Source: an uncultured Shewanella sp.
GTDB taxonomy: Bacteria > Pseudomonadota > Gammaproteobacteria > Enterobacterales > Shewanellaceae
Assembly: GCA_947503555.1 (NCBI GenBank)
Contig: CANNEE010000001.1
Coordinates: 62,001-126,000 of the forward strand
DNA: 64,000 bases
Direction: 5' to 3'
Below are positions 42,792 through 52,017 of this stretch, piece after piece; position 1 is the stretch's first letter, and the number at the start of each line of letters is the position of its first letter. The notes under the pieces were generated by a model. The model did no database searches, had not been told where the DNA came from, and saw only the letters and a list, made by a program, of their open reading frames with translations. The position numbers were made by a program, and so were the translations under genes.

Positions 42792-44180
42792 TTACTCAAA
42801 TGCTTGGGTCATATCATCTGACCACATTGTATCTTGTATTGTTTGCTTATTTGTATCATTTAATGCTGCAAGTGCTTGCTTAGCGAGAGCTAAGGTATCA
42901 GCCACTTGCATATCTTCAGGCACTCTTTGTCCATCAGTGACATAACTTAATGGTAATCCACTTTGAATTAATACACTTAATGCAGCACTAAGCGAGACAG
43001 ATTCATCAAGTTTGGTCAAAATTGCACCCGATAAAGGAATTCGTTTAAAGCGTACTACCGCATCTTGCAACACTCTACGTTGTGCTGTTGCTGGCAGCAC
43101 TAAATAACTACGAATAGGTAAACGGCTATTCTTAGTTAAATCATCTAGCTGCTGGCATAGACGCATATCTCTTTGCCCCATACCAGCCGTATCTATTAAT
43201 ACTAACTTCTTATTTCTAAATTGATAAAGAATTTGTTCAAGCTCATCCATATCTTGAGCTTGTTTAACAGGGCATCCCATAATCTTGCCATAGGTCGCAA
43301 GCTGTTCAAATGCACCAATTCGATAATGGTCAGTGGTCACCAGTGCAACTTGGTCACTACCATGGTGAGCCGCAAAACGAGCCGCCAACTTAGCTAATGT
43401 AGTCGTCTTTCCAACACCTGTTGGTCCCACTAACGCCACTACACCACCTTGTCTCACAACATCGTCGCCCTGATTGTCTAGCATATTCGCTAAACTCTGA
43501 GGAAGTGCTCTGACAAGATCTGCTGGGGCATAATGTTGACTCAGCTCGGCTAACTTTTTAGCCACAGGAACAGAGAACTCAGCTTCAATCAATTTAGTTT
43601 CAAGCATAGCGCCGACTGGATCGGTACGTTTTTTCTGCTCTGACATTAATGATGAAACCTGATGGGTTAATAGACTGCGTAATGAAGCCATCTCCTCACG
43701 CATAGCTTCCATTTCAGCATTAGAAGCCTTGGCCGAATTTGGCTTAGCATGGGTTTCATATTCGCGTTTGGGCTGAGTCTGAATCTGTTGCTTATCTCCT
43801 GAGCCCTGTAATGCTTTAGCCCACTGAGGCATATCAAGCTCTTCATTCTGATTAGCGATCTGTTGATGTAATCGATTATGTTGCTTCTCTAGTAGAGCTT
43901 GTAATGAATCTGGCGCAGCAGGCGGGTTCGTTTTAGCCTGTGCTCGAACGTGATTACTTGAGCTAAGGGATACTTGATCTTCACTCATATCCATAAAAGC
44001 TGGTGTTGCAGGCTTTTGAGCGACATCAATTTTAGGCTCATCATAATCAACGGCTGCAACTATCTCTATGCCACCAGAGACTTTCTTATTGGACATAATG
44101 ACAGCGTCTGAGCCAAGGGTATCCTTCACTTGGGCAAGTGCTGCTCGCATATCTTTGGCAAAAAATCTTTTTATCTTCAC
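42792..44180 (-). CDS. flhF: FlhF SRP-type GTPase, sets flagellum position
   Basis: 462 aa. Variable basic/Gln-rich B domain (about 1-180), a helical N domain and an SRP-GTPase G domain: GPTGVGKTTTLAKLAARFA, DHYRIGAFEQLATYGKI, LIDTAGMGQRD and ILTKLDE. It marks the cell pole for flagellum assembly. The start is GTG at 44180 with GAGGG upstream. It lies 12 nt after flhA. Confidence 0.95.
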   Translation of the reverse strand: MKIKRFFAKDMRAALAQVKDTLGSDAVIMSNKKVSGGIEIVAAVDYDEPKIDVAQKPATPAFMDMSEDQVSLSSSNHVRAQAKTNPPAAPDSLQALLEKQHNRLHQQIANQNEELDMPQWAKALQGSGDKQQIQTQPKREYETHAKPNSAKASNAEMEAMREEMASLRSLLTHQVSSLMSEQKKRTDPVGAMLETKLIEAEFSVPVAKKLAELSQHYAPADLVRALPQSLANMLDNQGDDVVRQGGVVALVGPTGVGKTTTLAKLAARFAAHHGSDQVALVTTDHYRIGAFEQLATYGKIMGCPVKQAQDMDELEQILYQFRNKKLVLIDTAGMGQRDMRLCQQLDDLTKNSRLPIRSYLVLPATAQRRVLQDAVVRFKRIPLSGAILTKLDESVSLSAALSVLIQSGLPLSYVTDGQRVPEDMQVADTLALAKQALAALNDTNKQTIQDTMWSDDMTQAFE

Positions 44181-44192
44181 TTAACCAACCCT

Positions 44193-46292
44193 CTACTGAC
44201 CCACGGCAGACACTATACGGATTTGTTTCTCGTCTGGCACCTCTTGATAAGAAATAACCCTTAGATTTGGAATGGTAAATTTCACAAACCTAGACATAGT
44301 AGAACGCAACATACCTGACGTTAATAACACGGCTGGCTGCCCGACCATTTCTTGCTTCTGCGCTGCATCTGCTAAGGATTGCTGCATTCTTTCTGCAAGA
44401 CCTGGTTCTATATTTGGACCTTCACCACCGGTAGTTTGCATCGACTGATGCAACATCTGTTCCAGCTCTGGCGCCAAAGTTATGACGGGTATTTCAGTTT
44501 CAGGTCCAGCAATTTCTTGAACTATCATACGTTTCAATGCAATACGTACGGCTGCTGTTAGCACCTCAGTATCACTGCTCTTAGGCCCGTACTCAAGTAA
44601 TGTTTGCACAATTGTGCGTAAATCCCTGACAGAGACCCCTTCATTAAGCAAATTCTGCATCACTTTCACGACAGTACCTAAACTCATCACTTCAGGAATA
44701 AAGCCGTCAATGAGCTTAGGTGAGTTCTTAGAAAGCATATCGAGTAATTGCTGTACCTCTTCGTAGCCAAGTAACTTAGATGCATTATTTGTTAATACCT
44801 GACTAATATGGGTTGCAACTACTGTTGCTGCATCAACTACAGTATAACCTAGAGTTTGGGCATGCTCCCTATGCTCTGGCGCAATCCAAACAGCTTCTAA
44901 TCCAAAGGCTGGGTCTTTTGTTTCAATACCTTCTACTTGACCAAATACTTGTCCTGGGTTAATCGCCAATTCACAGTCATGACGAATTTCTGCTTCACCT
45001 ACTGCCACTCCCATTAAAGACACACGGTAGGTATTGGGAGCCAAATCTAAATTATCGCGAATGTGCACTGCTGGAACCAAAAAGCCCAACTCCTGAGACA
45101 GCTTCTTACGCACACCTTTAATGCGGCTAAGCAACTCTCCACCTTGACTTTTATCGACAAGCGGAATCAATCGATAACCTACTTCTAAACCTATGGTATC
45201 GACATGTTTAACATCATCCCAGCTGAGTTCTTTAGGCTCTTGCTCCAATTTCTCTGCTGGCGCTTGCTTAGCGACCTCAAGTGCTTGCGCTTTCAGTTTC
45301 TCATTACGACGATGGACGAAATACGCGCCTCCTGCCGTTGCCAATGCAAAACTCAAAAATGCAATATGGGGCATACCAGGTACTATCCCCATAATAAAAA
45401 GTACACCTGCCGCAATTGTCAGTGACTTGGGGCTTTGGAACATCTGCCCCATCACCATTTTACCCATATCACCGGATTCATTCTGGCGCGTGACCATAAG
45501 GGCCGCTGCGATAGACAGTAATAACCCAGGAATTTGAGCAACAAGTCCATCACCTATCGTCAGCAGAGTATAAATCTCTACCGCAGATGAAAAATCCAAC
45601 CCATGTTGGACCATACCGATAACAAAACCACCCAAAATATTGATGACTAGAATCAATATCCCGGCAATCGCATCACCTTTTACAAACTTAGACGCACCAT
45701 CCATCGCACCATAGAAATCAGCTTCCTTGGTAACTTCAGCACGGCGTAGCCTTGCTTGCTCTTGATTAAGAATGCCCGCATTTAAATCGGCATCGATAGC
45801 CATCTGTTTACCCGGCATCGCATCTAGAGTGAATCTAGCGCTAACTTCAGAGATGCGCCCCGCACCTTTAGTCACAACGGCAAAGTTAATAATAATCAAG
45901 ATGAGAAAGACCACTAAACCAACGGCATAATTCCCGCCGATTACCACAGAGCCAAATGCTTCAATCACCTTACCCGCAGCATCACCACCATTGTGGCCTT
46001 CCAATAGTACGACACGAGTGGAGGCCACATTAAGCGCCAATCTTAAAAGGGTTGCGACTAATAAAACCGTTGGAAATGCGGCAAAATCAAGAGGTCTATC
46101 TGAGTAGATAGCAACAAGTAATACAACTAGGGCTAGTGCGATGTTAAATGAGAATAGAATGTCCAACAGAAAAGCTGGCATTGGTAGTACAACCATCGCC
46201 AGGGCAGCTAAAACAAGTACAGGAGTTCCTACACCTTGGAAATTAGCGGGTTTTAATTGTTTTAACTGACCTAGAGTCGCTTTAACATCCAT
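44193..46292 (-). CDS. flhA: FlhA flagellar export gate component
   Basis: 699 aa. Eight membrane helices in the first 330 residues, with the FHIPEP-type core FTLDAMPGKQMAIDADLNAG, then a large cytoplasmic substrate-docking domain (from about 360). It is the export-gate subunit that uses proton motive force and receives substrates and chaperones. It heads the flhA-flhF-flhG-fliA-che operon from a sigma-54 promoter at 46340-46356. An ATG at 46292 is the start. Confidence 0.96.
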   Translation of the reverse strand: MDVKATLGQLKQLKPANFQGVGTPVLVLAALAMVVLPMPAFLLDILFSFNIALALVVLLVAIYSDRPLDFAAFPTVLLVATLLRLALNVASTRVVLLEGHNGGDAAGKVIEAFGSVVIGGNYAVGLVVFLILIIINFAVVTKGAGRISEVSARFTLDAMPGKQMAIDADLNAGILNQEQARLRRAEVTKEADFYGAMDGASKFVKGDAIAGILILVINILGGFVIGMVQHGLDFSSAVEIYTLLTIGDGLVAQIPGLLLSIAAALMVTRQNESGDMGKMVMGQMFQSPKSLTIAAGVLFIMGIVPGMPHIAFLSFALATAGGAYFVHRRNEKLKAQALEVAKQAPAEKLEQEPKELSWDDVKHVDTIGLEVGYRLIPLVDKSQGGELLSRIKGVRKKLSQELGFLVPAVHIRDNLDLAPNTYRVSLMGVAVGEAEIRHDCELAINPGQVFGQVEGIETKDPAFGLEAVWIAPEHREHAQTLGYTVVDAATVVATHISQVLTNNASKLLGYEEVQQLLDMLSKNSPKLIDGFIPEVMSLGTVVKVMQNLLNEGVSVRDLRTIVQTLLEYGPKSSDTEVLTAAVRIALKRMIVQEIAGPETEIPVITLAPELEQMLHQSMQTTGGEGPNIEPGLAERMQQSLADAAQKQEMVGQPAVLLTSGMLRSTMSRFVKFTIPNLRVISYQEVPDEKQIRIVSAVGQ

Positions 46293-46339
46293 CCAATTAA
46301 GCCTAAACTTTGACGCTTGCTATCTGATAGCTAGCTAAA

Positions 46340-46356
46340 AGCAAAGATCGCGCCAA
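46340..46356 (-). promoter_or_regulatory. Sigma-54 promoter upstream of flhA
   Basis: TTGGCGCGATCTTTGCT on the minus strand has GG and GC separated by 10 nt, close to the TGGCAC-N5-TTGCA consensus. The -12 lies about 47 nt before the flhA ATG. It would start the flhA-to-cheW transcript, with FlrA as the likely activator. The rest of the 241-bp gap has no feature I can support. Confidence 0.75.
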
Positions 46357-46533
46357 AGATTTATATATCGCTTACCGAAAATGGGTAAGCACTCGGGCAT
46401 TCAATCACACAATAGGCGTCAACTATACCTGTAATTAGTTAAGTTATGAATCAATTAAAGCCACAAGTGAATGAAAATAAGCCAAATATCACGCTTTATA
46501 TTGATTAGTATTGATAAAGGGGCATTGTGGGTC

Positions 46534-47667
46534 TTAATGCTTTAATTCATCGGGAATTGGCTGATTAACGGGAATTGGAATCGGCTTGCTCCCCTTGCCT
46601 TTTTGATATTGGCGCAATTGGAAAACATAAGCGAGTACTTGAGCAACTGCAGTAAACAAGCCCTCAGGAATTTCTTGGTCTATTTTAGTCGTGTGGTATA
46701 TCGCCCTTGCTAGAGGTGGAGCAGATACAATAGCAACGTCATGCTCTCTGGCAATCTCACGAATTTTAAACGCCACATCATCAACACCTTTGGCGACAAC
46801 AAAAGGTGCTTGGGAACGACTCACATCATATTTTACCGCTACCGCATAATGTTCAGGGTTAACGACTATCACATCGGCGTCAGGCACATCTGCCATCATA
46901 CGCTTTTGAGCCATCTCTTGCTGTAATTGACGTATACGACCTTTAACCTCAGGTTTACCTTCGGTATCTTTATATTCATCCTTCACTTCTTGTTTAGTCA
47001 TCTTCAATTGCTTATTGTGATTCCAAATTTGAAATGGAATATCAATAGCAACAATCAGCAAAGTAGAGGAGCACAAGAGAATAAACATCCATACCAGCAT
47101 ATCCAAGGCAGAATAAACATTACCGGGCAAATGTTGTGTTGATAGAGATAGAATATCGTCGAAGAAAAAGCTCAATAAAAAATAGGCACTAATGGCTACC
47201 ACAGAAAACTTAGCAACGCCCTTTGCAAGTTCAACCAAAGCTTGAACCCCAAACATACGTTTAAATCCATTCATTGGGTTCATTTTGTCTGGTTTAGGCA
47301 TAATCGCCTTAGTGGAAAAAATCAATCCACCTAGCACTATGTTGCCCAAAAATGCCACAAAAGCGAGAAACACAATAAAGGATAAAAGTGGCGCTGCAAG
47401 TTCTTGACCTATATTCCCCCAAACTTTGAGCATTTCACTGGTATCAAATATCTGATCCCGCGTTAAACTAAACATCTGGGCCATTACCAGATGCAAGCTT
47501 TTAGCTAGACTTGGACCCGCCATGGCAAAACCTACAGCAGCAGACAACAACACTGCGGCTGTACCCAACTCCTTTGAGCGTGCAACCTGCCCCTTCTCTT
47601 TGGCTTGTTGCAGTCGCCTGGAGGTGGGTTCCTCGGTACGTTCCTGACTCGAGTCATTTTCAGCCAT
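46534..47667 (-). CDS. flhB: FlhB flagellar export switch protein (NPEH variant)
   Basis: 377 aa. Four membrane helices (about 34-52, 90-115, 150-170, 188-212) and a cytoplasmic autocleavage domain. The usual NPTH cleavage motif reads NPEH (N270-P271-E272-H273). FlhB switches secretion from hook to filament substrates after self-cleavage between N and P. N-terminal ERTEEPTSRRLQQAKEKGQVARSKEL is family-typical. It follows fliR by 2 nt and is the last gene of the fliK-to-flhB operon; no clear terminator is visible after it. Confidence 0.95.
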   Translation of the reverse strand: MAENDSSQERTEEPTSRRLQQAKEKGQVARSKELGTAAVLLSAAVGFAMAGPSLAKSLHLVMAQMFSLTRDQIFDTSEMLKVWGNIGQELAAPLLSFIVFLAFVAFLGNIVLGGLIFSTKAIMPKPDKMNPMNGFKRMFGVQALVELAKGVAKFSVVAISAYFLLSFFFDDILSLSTQHLPGNVYSALDMLVWMFILLCSSTLLIVAIDIPFQIWNHNKQLKMTKQEVKDEYKDTEGKPEVKGRIRQLQQEMAQKRMMADVPDADVIVVNPEHYAVAVKYDVSRSQAPFVVAKGVDDVAFKIREIAREHDVAIVSAPPLARAIYHTTKIDQEIPEGLFTAVAQVLAYVFQLRQYQKGKGSKPIPIPVNQPIPDELKH

Positions 47668-47669
47668 AG

Positions 47670-48467
47670 CTAAAAGCCTCCGTCAGTACTACATTGCAAT
47701 TTAAGCATATCGCATAACAACAGCTGTGCTGACTGCCACACTTCATCAAAATGAGCCATGATAGGCGTTAAGGTTAACCAGAGGATAAATAGTCCGCTGA
47801 CCATGGTAATAGGAAAACCAATAGCGAAAATATTAAGCTGAGGCGCAGCACGGGTCATCACGCCAAAAGAGAGGTTAATGAGCAATAAGGCAACAATCGC
47901 CGACACCGACATAGTCAGGGCCGCACCAAACATATAACCGCCCCAATCAGCTAAGGCACGATAACTACTAATGCTTAAACCTTCATCGGATACTGGAATC
48001 GTCTCAAAACTTGCCACCAGCATACGAATAAGTACTAAGTGCCCATCCACCGCCAAAAAAATTAGCGTCGTTAATAATAATAGGAAATTACCTACTACAG
48101 GAGTTTGCTGCCCCGAAGATGGGTCAACCATAGAAGCAAAACCCAAAGAGGTTTGCATACCTATGACTTGTCCCGTTAATACAAAAGTTTGCATCAACAT
48201 AAGGGTGACAAATCCCATAGCAGCCCCCACTAAAATTTGCTGGGCAGTAATGAACAGTCCTGATAATGAAAACAACTCATAGTTTTCAATAGGCGGAAGT
48301 ACAGGCGCAATAGCAAAGGTAATCGCGACGCCGAGAAGTAAGCGAACTCGAGCCGGAGTCGAATTAGCGCCAAACACAGCCATGATCATCAACATGCTAG
48401 TCACGCGATACAAAGGCCACATATACAAGGCAATTGTTTGCATGATTTCATCTAGCAAGATTTCCAT
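47670..48467 (-). CDS. fliR: FliR flagellar export gate protein
   Basis: 265 aa with about six membrane helices and the signatures QTSLGFASMVDPSSGQQTPV and INLSFGVMTRAAPQLNIFAIGFPITM. It forms the export-gate core with FliP and FliQ. It starts 3 nt after fliQ and is 2 nt from flhB, so it belongs to the fliKLMNOPQR-flhB operon. Confidence 0.95.
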   Translation of the reverse strand: MEILLDEIMQTIALYMWPLYRVTSMLMIMAVFGANSTPARVRLLLGVAITFAIAPVLPPIENYELFSLSGLFITAQQILVGAAMGFVTLMLMQTFVLTGQVIGMQTSLGFASMVDPSSGQQTPVVGNFLLLLTTLIFLAVDGHLVLIRMLVASFETIPVSDEGLSISSYRALADWGGYMFGAALTMSVSAIVALLLINLSFGVMTRAAPQLNIFAIGFPITMVSGLFILWLTLTPIMAHFDEVWQSAQLLLCDMLKLQCSTDGGF

Positions 48468-48470
48468 TGG

Positions 48471-48740
48471 TTAGCCTATAACCTGTGGAATACGATTCAC
48501 CATCTCTAAAAAGAAGCTCATCATGGTCTGAATAAGCCAATGACCTAGGAACATCAGAGCAAACAATGTCATCAAAAGGCGAGGTAAAAAACTTAATGTT
48601 TGCTCATTTATCGAGGTAGCGGCTTGGAAAACTGCAACAAGAAGACCAACACCTAATCCCGGTAAAATAATCGCTGAAACCAACATTACAATGACAGTTA
48701 AGGCTTCTCGAAAGATATCAACCAGTGCTTCTGGACTCAT
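48471..48740 (-). CDS. fliQ: FliQ flagellar export gate protein
   Basis: 89 aa, two membrane helices (about 15-38 and 52-74), with the family stretch ILPGLGVGLLVAVFQAATSINEQTLSFLPRLL. Part of the FliPQR gate complex. It follows fliP by 12 nt and starts with a good AGGAGAT-type site. Confidence 0.95.
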   Translation of the reverse strand: MSPEALVDIFREALTVIVMLVSAIILPGLGVGLLVAVFQAATSINEQTLSFLPRLLMTLFALMFLGHWLIQTMMSFFLEMVNRIPQVIG

Positions 48741-48752
48741 ATCATCTCCTGC

Positions 48753-49505
48753 CTACTGGATACCAAAACTATTGGCTAACGTGCCCATCACTAGTCCCCA
48801 GCCATCGACTAATACAAACAGCATAATCTTAAAGGGCAATGAAACAATCATAGGAGACAACATCATCATACCCATGGCCATCAAGATACTGGCAACAACA
48901 AGATCAATGACCAAGAAAGGCACAAACAACATAAAGCCAATTTGGAATGCAGTCTTAAGTTCACTAGTGATAAAAGCGGGGATCACTACGCTCATGGGCG
49001 TTTCTTCTGGCGATTGAATGTTGTCATAGCCTGCAATCTCAATGAAGGTATCTAGATCCGTTAATCGAGTTTGCGAGAGCATAAAAGACTTGAGGGGTTC
49101 CTTGCCTGCTAGCAAAGCCTGATCAACGGGTAACGTCTCATTGATATAAGGTTGAATCGCCTTCTCATTTATCTCATCAAATACTGGAGCCATAATGAAA
49201 AAAGTCATAAACAAGCTCATGCCGATAATGATTTGATTAGACGGCGCCTGCTGCAAGCCTGTCGCTTGACGCAAAATAGACAACACTATGACCACTCGTG
49301 TAAAAGAAGTCAGCATAATCAACATCGCAGGTAAAAAACTCAAGGCTGTCATTAGCAGTAAAATCTGCATAGTGACAGAATATTGAGTCGAGCCATCCGG
49401 TGATGTTGTCACCGTTACGGCAGGCAGAATACCATCGGCGCCCAAAGCGGTCTGACTAACAAGTAGCAAACAGAATGAAGCGAAAAGTATCAATTTTCTA
49501 ATCAT
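48753..49505 (-). CDS. fliP: FliP flagellar export gate protein
   Basis: 250 aa. An N-terminal signal sequence (1-22), four membrane helices and the conserved [25 protein letters not shown]-type region (about 66-90) and [26 protein letters not shown] at the end. It makes the ring of the export gate. Its ATG overlaps the fliO stop by 4 nt. Confidence 0.95.
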   Translation of the reverse strand: MIRKLILFASFCLLLVSQTALGADGILPAVTVTTSPDGSTQYSVTMQILLLMTALSFLPAMLIMLTSFTRVVIVLSILRQATGLQQAPSNQIIIGMSLFMTFFIMAPVFDEINEKAIQPYINETLPVDQALLAGKEPLKSFMLSQTRLTDLDTFIEIAGYDNIQSPEETPMSVVIPAFITSELKTAFQIGFMLFVPFLVIDLVVASILMAMGMMMLSPMIVSLPFKIMLFVLVDGWGLVMGTLANSFGIQ

Positions 49506-49864
49506 TGTTTGGCACTCGCTTGTTTGAGTTTGCTAGCAAAAGTGTGGACTTCGACTTCAACAGGATCATCGAGTTTATCGATAAGGCTGATCTGCTGAGA
49601 GCTAACTCCTAACAAATACTGCTGCTTGCCAACCTCAACCAGAACCAATTTCTCTTTCGCTCCCAATGGCGTTGAGGCAAGCATTTTAACCGTACCATTA
49701 TTAGAGGGAGCTAGATTTAATTTACGTACTATATATGCCAACGCGAAAATCAGCAGCAAAACAAGTACTAGCCCTCCCATCATACTCGCGAGTGTAGCTG
49801 CACTCGTTGGCTCTTTAGTGATAGCAGGTTCTGCTGAAGCCGCAAGGGAGAGTAACGCAATCAT
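49502..49864 (-). CDS. fliO: FliO flagellar export-gate assembly protein
   Basis: 120 aa. A signal-like N-terminus, one membrane helix (about 27-45) and a cytoplasmic domain with [30 protein letters not shown], the usual FliO core. It helps assemble FliP. The ATG at 49864 sits 6 nt after AAGGA; the in-frame ATG at 49870 would be too close to that site. Confidence 0.9.
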   Translation of the reverse strand: MIALLSLAASAEPAITKEPTSAATLASMMGGLVLVLLLIFALAYIVRKLNLAPSNNGTVKMLASTPLGAKEKLVLVEVGKQQYLLGVSSQQISLIDKLDDPVEVEVHTFASKLKQASAKQ

Positions 49865-49883
49865 TGCCATTCCTTGTTTTAAA

Positions 49884-50267
49884 CTATTTAAGCTTCTTAA
49901 TACGTTCGGTCTGGCTAATGACGTCGGTTAAACGAATACCAAATTTATCATTAACGACAACCACTTCACCATGGGCTATCAGGGTGCCATTAACCATCAC
50001 ATCTAAAGGCTCACCAGCCACCCTATCAAGTTCAACAACTGAACCTTGGTTTAACTGCAACAAATTACGAATACTGATAAAACTGCGACCAACCTCCATA
50101 GAGATAGTGACAGGAATATCCATGATAGAGTCTAACTTAGACGCCTCTTCATCACTCATCGAAGATGCTTCGTTTTGTAGCTCATCTAACTCAACGGCTT
50201 TAGCCTCTTCCAAAGCCTGTTCGGCCATTGCTGCAGCCCAATCATCACCTGTATCTTCAGTACTCAT
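49884..50267 (-). CDS. fliN: FliN flagellar switch protein
   Basis: 127 aa. An acidic N-terminal helix (about 8-50) and a C-terminal SpoA domain (about 52-125, DIPVTISMEVGRSFISIRNLLQL, IAHGEVVVVNDKFGIRLTDV). It forms the C-ring base with FliM and FliG and docks export complexes. It follows fliM by 10 nt. Confidence 0.95.
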   Translation of the reverse strand: MSTEDTGDDWAAAMAEQALEEAKAVELDELQNEASSMSDEEASKLDSIMDIPVTISMEVGRSFISIRNLLQLNQGSVVELDRVAGEPLDVMVNGTLIAHGEVVVVNDKFGIRLTDVISQTERIKKLK

Positions 50268-50277
50268 TCAATTATTC

Positions 50278-51306
50278 CTATAAATCAGAGATATCTCTGG
50301 ACTTACCTTTTCTTGTTACTAACTGTAATTCCGATTTAACTGTCTCAGGACGAGCAATCTTTTCACACACTTTTAATGCTAAGTTCTCTCTCACCTTACC
50401 CATCTTACATCTATAAGTTGGCAGATCTTCAACTCGCATTAGAATATGCTCTGGTAGCTCAACAGGGATAATATCTCCCGCTTCGAACTCCATAATATCC
50501 TTTAAACTAACTTCCTGCTCAACAACTGTTGCGTCAAACCCCACGTCGACATCCATGATTTCGTCTCTTAACGCCATGGACCAACGCATATCCGTATCTT
50601 GCTTATCACTTTGAACACCGGCATCGAGCAGCTCACGTATCGGTTCAATCATGGAATAAGGCATAGTAATATGAAAATCACCACCGCCACCATCGACTTC
50701 GATGTGAAATGAGTTCACTACTACAACTTCTGTAGGGCTAACAATATTGGCCATAGCAGGGTTGACTTCGGCATCGAGGTATTCAAACTCAACATCCATT
50801 ACCGGAGCCCATGCATCTTTGTAATCTTCAAAGATAATTTTCAGCAGTAGCTGAACAATACGCCTTTCGGTTGGGGTAAATTCACGACCTTCAATTTTAG
50901 CGTGAAAGCGCCCGTCGCCACCAAAAAAGTTATCCACCAAAATAAAGACAAGCCTTGCCTCCATGGTGATTAATGCAGTGCCTTTAAGTGGGCTAAAACG
51001 CACCATGTTTAGTGATGTTGGAACAAATAAGGTATGAACATATTCACCGAACTTGAGCATCTGCACGCCATTAATAGACACTTCAGCCGCACGGCGCATC
51101 ATATTAAACATGCTAATTCTCAGGTGACGTGCGAATCGTTCGTTAACAATTTCCAAGGTCGGCATTCGACCACGAACAATTCTATCTTGAGAAGAGAAGT
51201 CATAGGAGCGAGCATCACTTGCCCCCTCATCTATATCTTCCTCTTCAACGTCATCAACACCGTGAAGTAGCGCATCAATTTCGTCTTGGCTTAATAAATC
51301 ACTCAC
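50278..51306 (-). CDS. fliM: FliM flagellar switch protein
   Basis: 342 aa. The N-terminal CheY-binding helix is LSQDEIDALLHG (residues 5-16), followed by the middle domain (GGDGRFH region) and a C-terminal SpoA domain (about 255-330). CheY-P binding at the N-terminus reverses the motor. The start is GTG at 51306 with AGGG about 7 nt upstream. It lies 93 bp after fliL. Confidence 0.96.
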   Translation of the reverse strand: MSDLLSQDEIDALLHGVDDVEEEDIDEGASDARSYDFSSQDRIVRGRMPTLEIVNERFARHLRISMFNMMRRAAEVSINGVQMLKFGEYVHTLFVPTSLNMVRFSPLKGTALITMEARLVFILVDNFFGGDGRFHAKIEGREFTPTERRIVQLLLKIIFEDYKDAWAPVMDVEFEYLDAEVNPAMANIVSPTEVVVVNSFHIEVDGGGGDFHITMPYSMIEPIRELLDAGVQSDKQDTDMRWSMALRDEIMDVDVGFDATVVEQEVSLKDIMEFEAGDIIPVELPEHILMRVEDLPTYRCKMGKVRENLALKVCEKIARPETVKSELQLVTRKGKSRDISDL

Positions 51307-51399
51307 GCGTTAACCCTATATTTCCATAACACGGTATTGGGTATATTAATTACTCTAACTACCCACATTTTTAAACATGCTTATTACTTGTTACTTGGT

Positions 51400-51918
51400 T
51401 TATTGCATTACGAAGCCAGTAAATAGCACCTTTTCAACCACAGTACGTCCTGTCACAGGTTGCAGCGTATTTTGCACATTAAGCAAAGCCCGTTGACGCA
51501 ACTCATCTTTACCAGCTTGGGTACTAAGCTTTTGTACCTCGGCACCACTGAACGTTGTTAACAATGCATCTTCAATTAATGGAATATGCTTCTTGGTCAA
51601 CACATTATCATCGCTACCACGAACCATAAGTTGTACTTTAATTTCTACAAGTCGAGAGCGTTTAGCATCTGGCACGTTAAACAAGAATGGCCTTGGCATA
51701 GCAACATAAAATGCTTCTTTTTTCTCTGCTGGCTCTTCTTGTACAACGGCCTCATCTGCAGTTGTAGCGGTCTCATCACCACTTAAAAAGAACCATAATA
51801 AGCCCCCAATCACTAATATCAGGGCTAAGCCAATACCGCCAAATATAAATAGACGCTTCTTACTTTTCTGCGGCTCTTCTGCTGTTTCTTCTAATTCTAA
51901 AGAGTCTTCTTCGGCCAT
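51400..51918 (-). CDS. fliL: FliL flagellar basal-body protein
   Basis: 172 aa. An acidic N-terminus, a membrane helix (about 24-46, LFIFGGIGLALILVIGGLLWFF), an Ala/Glu linker and a periplasmic stomatin-like domain (about 75-170). It supports stator activity. The ATG at 51918 (MAEEDSL) follows GGGA; an ATG two codons earlier is possible. A 99-bp gap to fliK has no clear promoter. Confidence 0.92.
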   Translation of the reverse strand: MAEEDSLELEETAEEPQKSKKRLFIFGGIGLALILVIGGLLWFFLSGDETATTADEAVVQEEPAEKKEAFYVAMPRPFLFNVPDAKRSRLVEIKVQLMVRGSDDNVLTKKHIPLIEDALLTTFSGAEVQKLSTQAGKDELRQRALLNVQNTLQPVTGRTVVEKVLFTGFVMQ

Positions 51919-52017
51919 GATCATTCCCTACAATAAACTCATATTGTATCTATAAGCTTACGTTACAATTTACGCATAGAACATACTTAATAATATTCTC
52001 CGCTATAGGTTACCTGC

